Origin: a virus
Strand: one strand, 5' to 3'
Length of the DNA: 23,433 nt
Virus record (IMG/VR): IMGVR_UViG_3300018476_000012
Span: 1-23,433 of that record
Below the pieces are notes generated by a model that searched no databases, was not told the DNA's origin, and saw only the letters and a program-made list of their open reading frames with translations. How positions within the stretch are numbered: the stretch's first letter is position 1; every line of letters begins with the position of its first letter. Both the position numbers and the translations under genes were made by a program. Below, one piece after another: positions 1 to 6,854 of the stretch.

Positions 1-123
1 CAGCTTGCCGATGTCGGTCGCGATCAGCGTGACGCAGCCGAAGACGGCGAAGTACGAGAGCGCGGTCGGTGAGGTGATCTCGTCGTTGTTCTGCCACGCG
101 CCCATGTAGGGCTCGCGGACCAG
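1..123. repeat. Terminal direct repeat, left copy (circular-assembly overlap)
   Basis: These 123 bases are identical to 23311-23433. Both copies lie inside the portal reading frame, and joining the ends through the repeat restores one uninterrupted portal gene with a normal N-terminus. This is the expected signature of a circular contig whose ends overlap by the assembler's word length. A real packaged terminal repeat is possible but less likely, because it would cut the portal gene and the packaging proteins are of the cos-type HK97 family. Confidence 0.95.
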
Positions 124-210
124 GGGAAACCATCCCCCACGCGACGCCGCCGGCGTCATGTTCGCCGGCGGGCGCCTTGCGCGGGAGATCTCGAGTCCGA
201 AGATCCGCAT
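1..210 (-). CDS. Portal protein, N-terminal part (gene continues at 23310)
   Basis: This is the 5' end of the portal gene, which crosses the contig junction. On the circle the gene runs from 210 down to 1 and then 23310 down to 22141, giving 459 residues. The ATG at 210 lies 6 bases after the capsid stop. A GAGG motif overlapping that stop can serve as ribosome site, with a slightly short spacing of 4. The N-terminus MRIFGLEIS followed by GGWFPLVREPYMGAWQNN matches the usual HK97-portal start, in which a GWF..R/E stretch precedes GAWQ. The ATG at 105, which a linear reading would pick, drops these 35 conserved-looking residues and is not the likely start. Expression should be coupled to the capsid gene. 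Confidence 0.9.
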   Translation of the reverse strand, partial: MRIFGLEISRARRPPANMTPAASRGGWFPLVREPYMGAWQNNDEITSPTALSYFAVFGCVTLIATDIGKL

Positions 211-216
211 CGGGCC

Positions 217-2106
217 TCAGAGCGTGTAGACGGCGCCGGTCAGGTAGTAGACCGAGCTCGAGAGGGCGCGCTTCCAGTTGATAAACCGCTCGGCGCGGAG
301 GCCGACCAAGTTGTCCTGCCAGAGCGAGGTCCACTGGGTCGTCGCCGGGTCGGCCGGATTCACCGGCGCGTCGTTCATCTGCAGCGTGGCCTCGCGGGAG
401 GTGTCGATCGAGACGCCGCCGTCGTCGGCCAGCAGAATGTATTCCGGCGCCAGGCCGATCACCTTGTCGCCGACGGCATTGCTGGCGATCACGGTGACGC
501 CGTTCGCCGAGCCGCCGTTCGCGCCGACGCCGGGGAAGATCACCTGACCCAGCGCGTCGCGCTTGTAGCCCATCGCGAACGCGTTGGTCTGGTTCATGAT
601 GATCGTGAGGCCGGCGAGCGGGACGTTGTTGCCCGAGAAGAACGTGACGATCGCGCCGAGGTCCTTGCCGGGATCGTCGAGCGACGCGGCCGTGCCGGCG
701 CCGTTCGTGATCGAGGCCGGCGACACGTTCGCGACTTCGGCGACGGCCGGGTCCGTGAACTGCTGATCCAGGAACTGCGCGATGCCCTTGATCATGTCGT
801 TGCGGACGATCGCCTCGGCCGACGGCGACGAGCTCCGGACGAGCTCCTCGGTCAGGACGATGATGCCGGCCGCCTTCGCCATACCGAGCGAGGTCGACGT
901 GAATTGCAGTTTGCCGACCGGCTTCGCCTTCGCCTGGCCAACCCACTTGTAGGTCCCGCCGCCGGTTTGCACCGGCACGGAGACATTGAACGGGACCTTG
1001 GTCAGGCCGGGGATCTTGCCGAGGATTGTCGCCGGCCGCGAGAGCTCGACGAATTCGTTGGTCAGGTTGTTGACCTGGACGAGCGCGCCGGCCCAGGCCG
1101 GATCGGTCGTCGTGCCGGGCGCGACGGCCGCCTTGATCATCACCTCGACCTCGGGCGTCGAATCCTTCCACTGCTTCGCGTACTCCAGCGCACGGTAGCT
1201 GTCGCCTTTGGCGTTTAGCATCGCGAGCGTGTAGCGGACAAACGCCGAGCCGGGCGCGATGTTCGGCCGGACGGAGATCTGCGGCAGCGCCGGCAGTTGA
1301 GAAAAATTCGGCGCGCCGTTCGTGGTGAGCGGGACGGGCGCGGCCGCGGCGGCGTTCGCCTTCTCGAGCGCGCGGAGGCGCGTCAGGTGCGCGTCGGCGC
1401 TTTTCACTTCGAGCTCGAGGCCGTCGTACTCCTCGCTCTGCTCGGCGTCGAGCGTCGCGCCGGCCTCGCCGGCCTTGGTCATCAGCTCGGTCATGCGCGC
1501 GGTCAGGGCGGCGCGCTTGTTTTCAAATTGGGTGATCTGTTCGGCGGTCGTGATCTTCATGGTGGCGCGCGTTCCCACGCGGACGACTGGCAAGCCCGAG
1601 ACGCCGGGCAGGGTGAGGCCAGACGCGGCCAGGTGCGGCGCGTCGTACGACTTGATCGAATGGATCGTCGTTTCGACGTTCGCCGGGACGGTCACGAGCG
1701 ACAGCTCGCAGATTTCGCTTTTGAGAATGTGCATCCCGCCGGATCGCAGCGCCTTGATCCCGTCGGCGAGCGGACGCCAGCCGATCGACACGCCGGTAAT
1801 CAGCCCGGCCTTGATCGAGTGCCAGGCGTCGTTGACGCGGTCGCGGACGAGGCCGGGCTCGTCGATTTCGGGCAGCTGCGCTTCGAACCGGATCCCCTCG
1901 CGCGTCGCGGTCAGCGTGACGCGGCCGACAGGGCGTTCGCGATCGTGATGGAGCAGGAGCGGGAGGGGATTCGTGAAGGTCGCGCCGAGCGGTTCGAGGA
2001 TGTCGCCGCGGCGGTCTGGGGTCGGAGACGACGCCAGGCCGGTGATGATCCGCCGCTCGGCGTCGAGCGATTTGATCGACAGGAGCGCGTAACCGCGGTC
2101 GAGCAT
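217..2106 (-). CDS. HK97-type prohead protease fused to major capsid protein
   Basis: One 629-residue polyprotein combines three units normally made as two proteins. Residues 1-150 resemble the S78 prohead protease: LLHHDRERPVGR, GLITGVSIGWR and ELSLVTVPAN carry the probable catalytic His53/54, Ser107 and a nearby Glu (E134 is the best candidate; exact residues inferred). Residues 183-265 are Glu/Lys/Ala-rich and coiled-coil-like, matching the scaffolding delta domain that is cleaved off. Residues about 280-629 are the HK97-fold capsid subunit, with LVELSRPATILGKIPG and the TEELVRSSSPSAEAIV region. An ATG at 1560 (residue 183) lies exactly at the start of the delta domain and could give a separate capsid precursor, but only a weak GGGAA precedes it. 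The gene starts 12 bases after the small upstream gene and has no clear ribosome site, so coupled translation is likely. Confidence 0.93.
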   Translation of the reverse strand: MLDRGYALLSIKSLDAERRIITGLASSPTPDRRGDILEPLGATFTNPLPLLLHHDRERPVGRVTLTATREGIRFEAQLPEIDEPGLVRDRVNDAWHSIKAGLITGVSIGWRPLADGIKALRSGGMHILKSEICELSLVTVPANVETTIHSIKSYDAPHLAASGLTLPGVSGLPVVRVGTRATMKITTAEQITQFENKRAALTARMTELMTKAGEAGATLDAEQSEEYDGLELEVKSADAHLTRLRALEKANAAAAAPVPLTTNGAPNFSQLPALPQISVRPNIAPGSAFVRYTLAMLNAKGDSYRALEYAKQWKDSTPEVEVMIKAAVAPGTTTDPAWAGALVQVNNLTNEFVELSRPATILGKIPGLTKVPFNVSVPVQTGGGTYKWVGQAKAKPVGKLQFTSTSLGMAKAAGIIVLTEELVRSSSPSAEAIVRNDMIKGIAQFLDQQFTDPAVAEVANVSPASITNGAGTAASLDDPGKDLGAIVTFFSGNNVPLAGLTIIMNQTNAFAMGYKRDALGQVIFPGVGANGGSANGVTVIASNAVGDKVIGLAPEYILLADDGGVSIDTSREATLQMNDAPVNPADPATTQWTSLWQDNLVGLRAERFINWKRALSSSVYYLTGAVYTL

Positions 2107-2118
2107 GCGCCGGCGAGT

Positions 2119-2319
2119 CTAGCGGCCGGGCTTACGCTCGTCTGACTTCTGGTACCGCAACTGCCGGGCGATCGTCTTGCGGATGAGTTCGGGGACCGTC
2201 ATCCGCTCACGGCTCGCCGCCCGATAGACCGCGTCGTAATGCTTCGAAGGTAGGCGCAGTGACATCTGCATCGACGGATCCGCGCGATCGAGCGGCGGCC
2301 GGCCAGGGCGTCGGTGCAT
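2119..2319 (-). CDS. Small ribbon-helix-helix-like protein in the packaging-capsid block
   Basis: A 66-residue basic protein whose ATG directly follows the TerL stop (TAAATG), showing tight translational coupling. After a Pro/Arg-rich N-terminus, residues 17-58 read MQMSLRLPSKHYDAVYRAA then RMTVPELIRKTIARQL. This is the strand-helix-helix pattern of CopG/Arc-type DNA-binding proteins: a short strand with alternating hydrophobics, an amphipathic helix, a turn at MTVPE and a second helix. Such a regulator between the large terminase and the capsid gene is unusual. It could autoregulate the late genes or bind the packaged DNA, but neither role can be shown here. The assignment rests on the fold pattern only. 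Confidence 0.7.
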   Translation of the reverse strand: MHRRPGRPPLDRADPSMQMSLRLPSKHYDAVYRAASRERMTVPELIRKTIARQLRYQKSDERKPGR

Positions 2320-3873
2320 TTAACGGGGTCCACCGAAAATATACACCTCGAACTCGGTTTCCGGCGGCGTCGCGTCGCGGTGCATCGCGTCGAGCGCCAT
2401 CACCAGCGCATAGACGCCGTCGATCCGTTCGGTCGATTTCGCTTTGGACGGTTGAATGTTGCCGGCGTTGTCGGTGTCGACCGAGGCGTTCGCGATGTTC
2501 CAGCGCAAAATCGGATGACCGTCGTGCCGGATCGTTTTCTCGAGGATCGCTTTCTCGAGCGCCTTCGACGGGGCCGAGAGGGTCGCCTTGCCCTGGCGCA
2601 TCTTCACGCACGTGAACCCGTCGATCTTCTCGAGGCGCGACACGAGATCGGTCGCGTTCCACGGATCGAACGCGATCATCCGGACCTGGTAGCGGTCCTG
2701 CCAGTCGAGCAGCTCGGCGCGGACGCGCTCGTAGTCGACCGTCGGGCCTGGCGTCGTGATGATGAAGCCCCGGCGCGCCCACTCGTCGTACGGCACGCGA
2801 TCGCGGGTGACGCGCGCCTGGATGCGATCGGCCGGGCAGAAGAACTGCGCGAGCACCGTGCAGCCCGGCCCCTCGTCGTCGGGGAACACCGCGACCGCGG
2901 CGGTGAGGTCGGTCGTCGTCGACAAGTCCAGGCCGACATAACAGCGCCGACCGGCGAGAGTCGTCGGATCGATCGCGGTCTGGCAGGCGTCCCAGGCGTC
3001 GAGCGCAATCCATCGCGCCTCTTGCTCGGTCCACTGGTTCAGATACAAGCGACGGAAACTGTTTTCTTGCGCCGGGATCGCTTCGGCGCGGGCACACGCG
3101 ACGCGGAGCTCCTCGAGCGAGCGGAAATCGCCGAGCGCGGGATTCGCGTGTCGCCAGGTCGTCTCGTCGCGCCAGTCGGCGTCCGCGGGCGCTTCGTAGA
3201 TCACCGGGAGGAACGTCGGATCGATCGCGGGCGACGCCAGGACGTTTTTCGCGTGCGCGTAGAGCTCCCAGAGGATCGAATGCCGATCGTAGCCGGCGGT
3301 CGAGATCGCAATGATCAACGGTTGCGCGCGCGCGCCAGTGCTCGAGGCGAGCACGTCCCACAGGTCGCGCGTCGGCGCGGCGTGCAGCTCGTCGTAGATC
3401 ACGCGCGAGGCGTTCAGGCCATGTTTGCTATATGCCTCGGCGCTGATCGCGCGATAGATGCTGCCCGACTTGCGATGCACGATCCGTTTTTGCGAGTCGA
3501 TGATTTCGCACGCGGCATAGAGCTCGGGATCGTTGCGGACCATCTGCGCGGCGACGTTGAAGCAGAGCGCGGCCTGATCCTTGTCGTTGGCGGCCGAGTA
3601 GACTTCGGCGCCGATTTCGTTGTCGAACAGCAAGCCATCGAGCGCGAGCGCCGCGCAGAGTTCCGTCTTGCCGTTCTTACGCGGCATCATCAGCAGGCAG
3701 GTCCGGTACTGGCGCAGGCCGGTCGCTTTGTTGATCGAGAACAGCGGGCGGATGATCTGTTTTTCCTGCCACGGTCGCAGCTTGAACGTCTGCCCGGCAA
3801 AGGGTCCCTTGGTGTGCGTCAGCTGATTAATCAGGCGGACTTTCTGCGACGGGACGGATTCCTTGCGCGGCAT
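2320..3873 (-). CDS. terL: Terminase large subunit, HK97 type
   Basis: A 517-residue packaging motor and nuclease. The ATG at 3873 overlaps the TerS stop by one base (TGATG). The frame is open further upstream, but that part is Arg/Pro-rich shadow sequence inside TerS. The ATPase domain shows a Walker A-like PRKNGKT (64-70), a Walker B VIYDELHA with Asp161-Glu162, and a coupling motif STAG (191-194). The C-terminal RNase H-like nuclease shows acidic residues at GLDLSTTTDL (Asp316), AFDPWNA (Asp403) and RIDGVYALVMALDA (Asp485). The layout and the adjacent P27-type TerS and HNH genes match cos-packaging phages of the HK97 group. It should pump DNA through the portal and cut unit-length genomes. 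Confidence 0.96.
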   Translation of the reverse strand: MPRKESVPSQKVRLINQLTHTKGPFAGQTFKLRPWQEKQIIRPLFSINKATGLRQYRTCLLMMPRKNGKTELCAALALDGLLFDNEIGAEVYSAANDKDQAALCFNVAAQMVRNDPELYAACEIIDSQKRIVHRKSGSIYRAISAEAYSKHGLNASRVIYDELHAAPTRDLWDVLASSTGARAQPLIIAISTAGYDRHSILWELYAHAKNVLASPAIDPTFLPVIYEAPADADWRDETTWRHANPALGDFRSLEELRVACARAEAIPAQENSFRRLYLNQWTEQEARWIALDAWDACQTAIDPTTLAGRRCYVGLDLSTTTDLTAAVAVFPDDEGPGCTVLAQFFCPADRIQARVTRDRVPYDEWARRGFIITTPGPTVDYERVRAELLDWQDRYQVRMIAFDPWNATDLVSRLEKIDGFTCVKMRQGKATLSAPSKALEKAILEKTIRHDGHPILRWNIANASVDTDNAGNIQPSKAKSTERIDGVYALVMALDAMHRDATPPETEFEVYIFGGPR

Positions 3874-4364
3874 CAGAGCATCCCGCCCCATTTGCTCGCG
3901 GGCTCGGGTGCTCGAGCGGCCGGCAACCGGGCGACCTTCGCGCGGCCCGACGGCGTCAGGCCGAGTTCGGACCATTGGCGCTGGCAGTGCTTCAGCGCGT
4001 CGGAGGCGATCGCGACGAAGGGTGACGGGCGCGCCAGGCCGTCGACGAGCGTGGTGAGGCCGTGCCGCTGCAGCTGCCAGCGCGCCGCGAGATAGGTGCT
4101 CCATTCGAGACAGAGCGCGACGACGGCGCCGCGGTCGCCCTGGGTGATGAGGCCACAGCCGCGTAGGAGCGGCGCGACGCGGCGCCATTCGGCCTGGGCG
4201 CGGCGATCGCCGCGGAGCTCGGGCGGCGGGGTGTCAAAGGTCGCATCGAGCGCCGGCGGGGTCGGTTCGAGCTCGGGCGACAGGCGCCGCTTGCCGGGAT
4301 TGCCGCGGAGGATCTTGAGCGCGGTCGGTTGCGGGCGTCGCCCGCTGTTGTGATTCCCTGGCAC
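3873..4364 (-). CDS. terS: Terminase small subunit, P27 family
   Basis: A 163-residue protein that recognises the packaging site and loads TerL. The N-terminus GRRPQPTALKILRGNPGKRR is the typical opening of P27-family small terminases, a basic segment rich in Pro and Arg. The rest is helical, with a conserved-looking EWRRVAPLLRGCGLIT segment and QWSELGLTPSGRAKV near the C-terminus, both characteristic of the family. The start is GTG at 4364 with GAGG six bases upstream; no in-frame ATG is better placed. Its stop overlaps the TerL start by one base. The non-coding interval just upstream is the natural place for its DNA target. Confidence 0.92.
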   Translation of the reverse strand: MPGNHNSGRRPQPTALKILRGNPGKRRLSPELEPTPPALDATFDTPPPELRGDRRAQAEWRRVAPLLRGCGLITQGDRGAVVALCLEWSTYLAARWQLQRHGLTTLVDGLARPSPFVAIASDALKHCQRQWSELGLTPSGRAKVARLPAARAPEPASKWGGML

Positions 4365-4588
4365 GTGATACCTCTGATACCCCTCAGACCTCTCGTGATC
4401 CCTTTTGGGACACTACCGACACGAGGGACGAACCGCACTCAAATTCCGCGAAAATACGTGCGTGGCCCGGAACGGCTCCGGACTCCTGCTGGGGCGCGCG
4501 CGCACCCCTCCCCCCCTGCAGGGCCGCGCACGTGCGCAGCGCGCGCCTGGGCGCGACGATCGTCGCACGCGTGGACACCGATCTTGCC
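4365..4588. other. Intergenic interval with nested palindromes, candidate cos region
   Basis: This 224-bp gap lies between the HNH gene and TerS, where cos sites of HK97-like phages are usually found. It holds a C-rich tract followed by a perfect 10-bp palindrome CCCTGCAGGG (4514-4523) and, two bases on, a perfect 12-bp palindrome GCGCACGTGCGC (4526-4537). Alternating GC dinucleotides lie on both sides. A cos assignment is inference from position and symmetry only, because the contig gives no virion ends. No promoter or further gene is convincing here. Confidence 0.4.
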
Positions 4589-4915
4589 CTACGCACCTCG
4601 AGCGGTCTTCGCCGTGTGGCACGCCTTGCACAAGCCCTGCAAGTTCGTTCGATTCCAGAAGAGCACCGGATCGCCATCGTGCTTGACGATGTGATCAATA
4701 TCCACCGTGAGGACCTTGCGGCCCGCGGCTCGACACGTCCGACAGAACGGCTCGTCGACCAGGACCTCGGCGCGCAGGCATTGCCAGCGGGCCGAGACGT
4801 ACCAGCGGTGCGCCTTCGCATAGACCTCGCGCGTGAGCCTGGCGCGTGGCGCGTGCGCCGCGCAGCGCCCGCTCGAGACGAGTACTCCACAACCAGGCTC
4901 GCCGCAGAATTGCAA
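4589..4915 (-). CDS. HNH endonuclease next to terS
   Basis: A 108-residue zinc-binding nuclease. The core reads VDIDHIVKHDGDP (Asp74-His75), then NRTNLQGLCKACHTAKT with Asn91 and His100, which is the H-N-H signature. Structural Cys pairs lie at 58/61 and 96/99, and an extra Cys/His cluster (C4, C9, C18, H21) at the N-terminus suggests a second zinc site. HNH proteins in this position activate TerL for cos cleavage in HK97-like phages (established for that group), and this is the likely role here. The start is a TTG at 4915, two codons after the preceding gene's TGA in the same frame. No ATG or GTG start is available before the zinc cluster, so this rare start or readthrough must be assumed. 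Confidence 0.88.
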   Translation of the reverse strand: MQFCGEPGCGVLVSSGRCAAHAPRARLTREVYAKAHRWYVSARWQCLRAEVLVDEPFCRTCRAAGRKVLTVDIDHIVKHDGDPVLFWNRTNLQGLCKACHTAKTARGA

Positions 4916-4918
4916 TGG

Positions 4919-5578
4919 TCACGCCCACAACAATTCCGCGCGCTTGTACTGACGGCCCAACTCTTCGATGGCGAACGGGCCTTGCGTCTTCGCCATTTCC
5001 ATCAGCGCCGGGAAGCCACCCGAGAGTGACGTTTCGATTTCCTCGGGCGTGGCCCTGCGGCCCTCGCGCCACCACGTCACCTGCTCCGGATCACCGATCG
5101 TGATCAAGACGCCGCGATTGCCTTCGGGAACGCGGAAGACGTCGAAGGTCCGCGTCAGCCACACGCACACGACGCCGGGATTGCGCGACAACCCATACCC
5201 GGGCGCGTGTTCGGTGTCGGGCGGCAGCTCGTGCTCGTCACGCACGCGCGACGGGTTGACCAGGAACGGGCAGTTCCGCACCGACCACAACGCGCACTCG
5301 AGATGGCACGGCGGCTCGCTGGTCGATCGCGTGATCGCGCACATCGGGCCGATGGGGAAGGCGAGCCACTTTCCCAACTCCTGACCGCAGACCCAACATC
5401 GGCGCTCCTTCACCGCCTGGACGAACTTCCGGCCGTCGACGACGCGGAAGTCCGGCACGCGCCGACCGTCACGATCCACCCACGCCACGAACCACGGCAC
5501 CGGATAGCCGCGCTCGTCCAGCGCGAGCTGCGCCAGTCGGCCCGTCAGCGGTTCAAGGTCGCCACGGAGCTTCGTCAT
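4919..5578 (-). CDS. Conserved Cys-rich protein of unknown function
   Basis: A 219-residue soluble protein. The N-terminal third contains DERGYPVPWFVAWVDRDG and DFRVVDGRKF. A Cys-rich centre then reads CWVCG (61, 64), with further Cys at 80, 91, 95 and 103 (ALWSVRNCPFL), consistent with one or two zinc sites. The C-terminal part includes NPGVVCVWLTRTFDVF and a GDPEQVTWWREGR motif followed by helices. This architecture recurs as an uncharacterised protein in phages and high-GC bacteria, and no activity is known to me. The ATG at 5578 overlaps the previous stop (ATGA). Its place in the early block, between an unknown protein and the HNH gene, suggests a replication or host-takeover role, which is only inference. 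Confidence 0.8.
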   Translation of the reverse strand: MTKLRGDLEPLTGRLAQLALDERGYPVPWFVAWVDRDGRRVPDFRVVDGRKFVQAVKERRCWVCGQELGKWLAFPIGPMCAITRSTSEPPCHLECALWSVRNCPFLVNPSRVRDEHELPPDTEHAPGYGLSRNPGVVCVWLTRTFDVFRVPEGNRGVLITIGDPEQVTWWREGRRATPEEIETSLSGGFPALMEMAKTQGPFAIEELGRQYKRAELLWA

Positions 5579-5973
5579 GATGCGTGCACCGTTCCTTTCG
5601 AGCCTTGTCGTTTCTCGCGCATCTCGGCCAGCATCGCCAGGACCGCAGGCTCCGGGAGGCCCTTGTCGCGCATGAGTTCGTAGACGATCTGATCGGTCGT
5701 CGCCGCTTCGATGGCACCTCCAAACATCGCGTAGATTTCACGTGCCTTCTCGAGCGGGAACTGCAGCCGCTCATCGTTAACGATGAACTCGACGAGCCCC
5801 TGCTTGGTCCGGGCGCTAAGCAGCGAGCCGACCGTGATCGCGTGTTCCCCTGGCGGTCGGCCCATCAACAGCGCGCGCACCCGGCAGCGGAGACATTCAC
5901 CGCATTCGACACTGTTGCATCCAGGAACGCCCGCGAGGACCTGCGACACTTCCGACGCTGACAACTTCACCAT
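5575..5973 (-). CDS. Unknown early protein with N-terminal Cys cluster
   Basis: A 132-residue protein. A short helix is followed by CNSVECGECLRC, with Cys at 19, 24, 27 and 30. This is a compact cluster that could bind zinc or an iron-sulphur centre. The remainder is predicted helical and charged, with LEKAREIYAMFGGAIEAA and LPEPAVLAMLAEMREKR. The ATG at 5973 has GAGG seven bases upstream. Its stop overlaps the next start (ATGA), so the two Cys-rich proteins are co-translated and may act together. I do not recognise the family. Confidence 0.75.
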   Translation of the reverse strand: MVKLSASEVSQVLAGVPGCNSVECGECLRCRVRALLMGRPPGEHAITVGSLLSARTKQGLVEFIVNDERLQFPLEKAREIYAMFGGAIEAATTDQIVYELMRDKGLPEPAVLAMLAEMREKRQGSKGTVHAS

Positions 5974-6000
5974 TCGGGGGCCTCTCTCTGATTTGTCATT

Positions 6001-6693
6001 TCACAACGTCGCCGGGTCGACCCACCAGGCGATGAAGAACGTCGAGCGCCGGCGATTGCCACGCGGGTCGAGCAGCTGCCCGACGAGAATCGGATCGCGT
6101 CCCTCGTTCGAGACCATGCCGATCTGGTCGAACACTTTGAGGGCCATCGCGCGCGCGGCCGCCTCGAGGATGACTGGTTTCATCGCGACGACCGGAAAAT
6201 CGACGTCGTCGTACTCATCGCTGACGAGATGCGTGACGTGCTTCGTTTCACCCTTGTCGTTCTTCTCGGCCGCGTAACTCTCGTCGCGGTGCGTGAGCTC
6301 GTCATCGACATAGCGACCGACGCCGGCGGGCAGTGATGCTTGCGGCGTCGCCGCGAAGTGGTGCCACCTCGAGGACGAGAACGTCTCGGCCTGCTTCGCG
6401 CGGTTCACGCGCACCGCGATCACATCGACCGGCATGTTCGGGACCAGGAGATAGCCGGCCTCGAGCGCCGCTTTCATCTTTTCGTAGTAGCGCATCCGAC
6501 GGACGCAGCGATTCAACGAGTTCACGACGACGCTGGTCTTCCAGCCGTTCTCGAGGCAGAGCTTTTGCTGGAGCTCAAACTCGTCGGCTTCGTCGACGAG
6601 CGCCCGGATTTTGTTCACGCACCACGCGATGAGGTCCTTTTGGGCCGGGACCATGTCGGCGGGCGACAGGGCGACGAGCGTCGTATCAGACAT
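6001..6693 (-). CDS. Unknown early protein, 230 residues
   Basis: A soluble acidic-to-neutral protein of unknown function. It opens with MSDTTLVALSPADMVPAQKDL. A helical region (20-75) contains paired Cys and Arg (NRCVRRMRYYEKMKAALEAG), and a more beta-rich, charged C-terminal half contains the VSDEYDDVDFP segment. It ends in RRRSTFFIAWWVDPATL. I chose the ATG at 6693 because GAGG lies six bases upstream; the frame is open for four more codons to a TTG without a ribosome site. It sits between RusA and the Cys-rich pair, within the replication and recombination block. Nothing in the sequence allows a specific function. Confidence 0.75.
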   Translation of the reverse strand: MSDTTLVALSPADMVPAQKDLIAWCVNKIRALVDEADEFELQQKLCLENGWKTSVVVNSLNRCVRRMRYYEKMKAALEAGYLLVPNMPVDVIAVRVNRAKQAETFSSSRWHHFAATPQASLPAGVGRYVDDELTHRDESYAAEKNDKGETKHVTHLVSDEYDDVDFPVVAMKPVILEAAARAMALKVFDQIGMVSNEGRDPILVGQLLDPRGNRRRSTFFIAWWVDPATL

Positions 6694-6701
6694 GCAGCAC
6701 C

Positions 6702-6824
6702 TCAATCATGTTTGCCTCGCAACAGGATCCGCAGGCGTTCGCGCCGACGGATCTCATCGGTCCGCGCGCGCTCGTGCGCGAGCCAGCGTCGATAGATCAG
6801 CAGGCCGGCGGCGAGGATCAGCAC
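6702..6824 (-). CDS. Possible small membrane-anchored basic protein
   Basis: The gap between RusA and the 230-residue gene can encode about 40 residues from GTG at 6824: VLILAAGLLIYRRWLAH followed by an Arg/Glu-rich tail ending in RILLRGKHD. The hydrophobic run extends upstream in the same frame (four more Leu/Ile codons), so the true start may be a non-canonical codon near 6836. The gene ends 8 bases before the next start. The hydrophobic-then-basic pattern resembles other tiny phage membrane proteins. A second frame beginning at the ATG that overlaps the RusA stop gives only an Arg/Ala-rich 33-mer and looks less natural. Confidence 0.35.
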   Translation of the reverse strand: MLILAAGLLIYRRWLAHERARTDEIRRRERLRILLRGKHD

Positions 6825-6854
6825 GATCAGCAGCAGCGCGCGCCCGTCCCCCGA

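Noticed and set aside
1-123. Biological direct terminal repeat of a linear virion genome
   Set aside because: The repeat lies inside the portal frame and the packaging genes are cos-like; the exact end overlap is better explained as circular assembly.
1297-4095. Long plus-strand open frames opposite the capsid and terminase genes (for example 1297-2145 and 2314-4095)
   Set aside because: They are antisense to genes with clear families, are extremely Arg/Asp/Gly-rich and have no domain pattern or ribosome site. High GC removes stop codons in the shadow frames.
3873-4188. N-terminal extension of the large terminase to 622 residues
   Set aside because: The extra 105 residues are Arg/Pro/Ala-rich and overlap TerS in another frame; ATG 3873 is coupled to the TerS stop and gives a normal TerL length.
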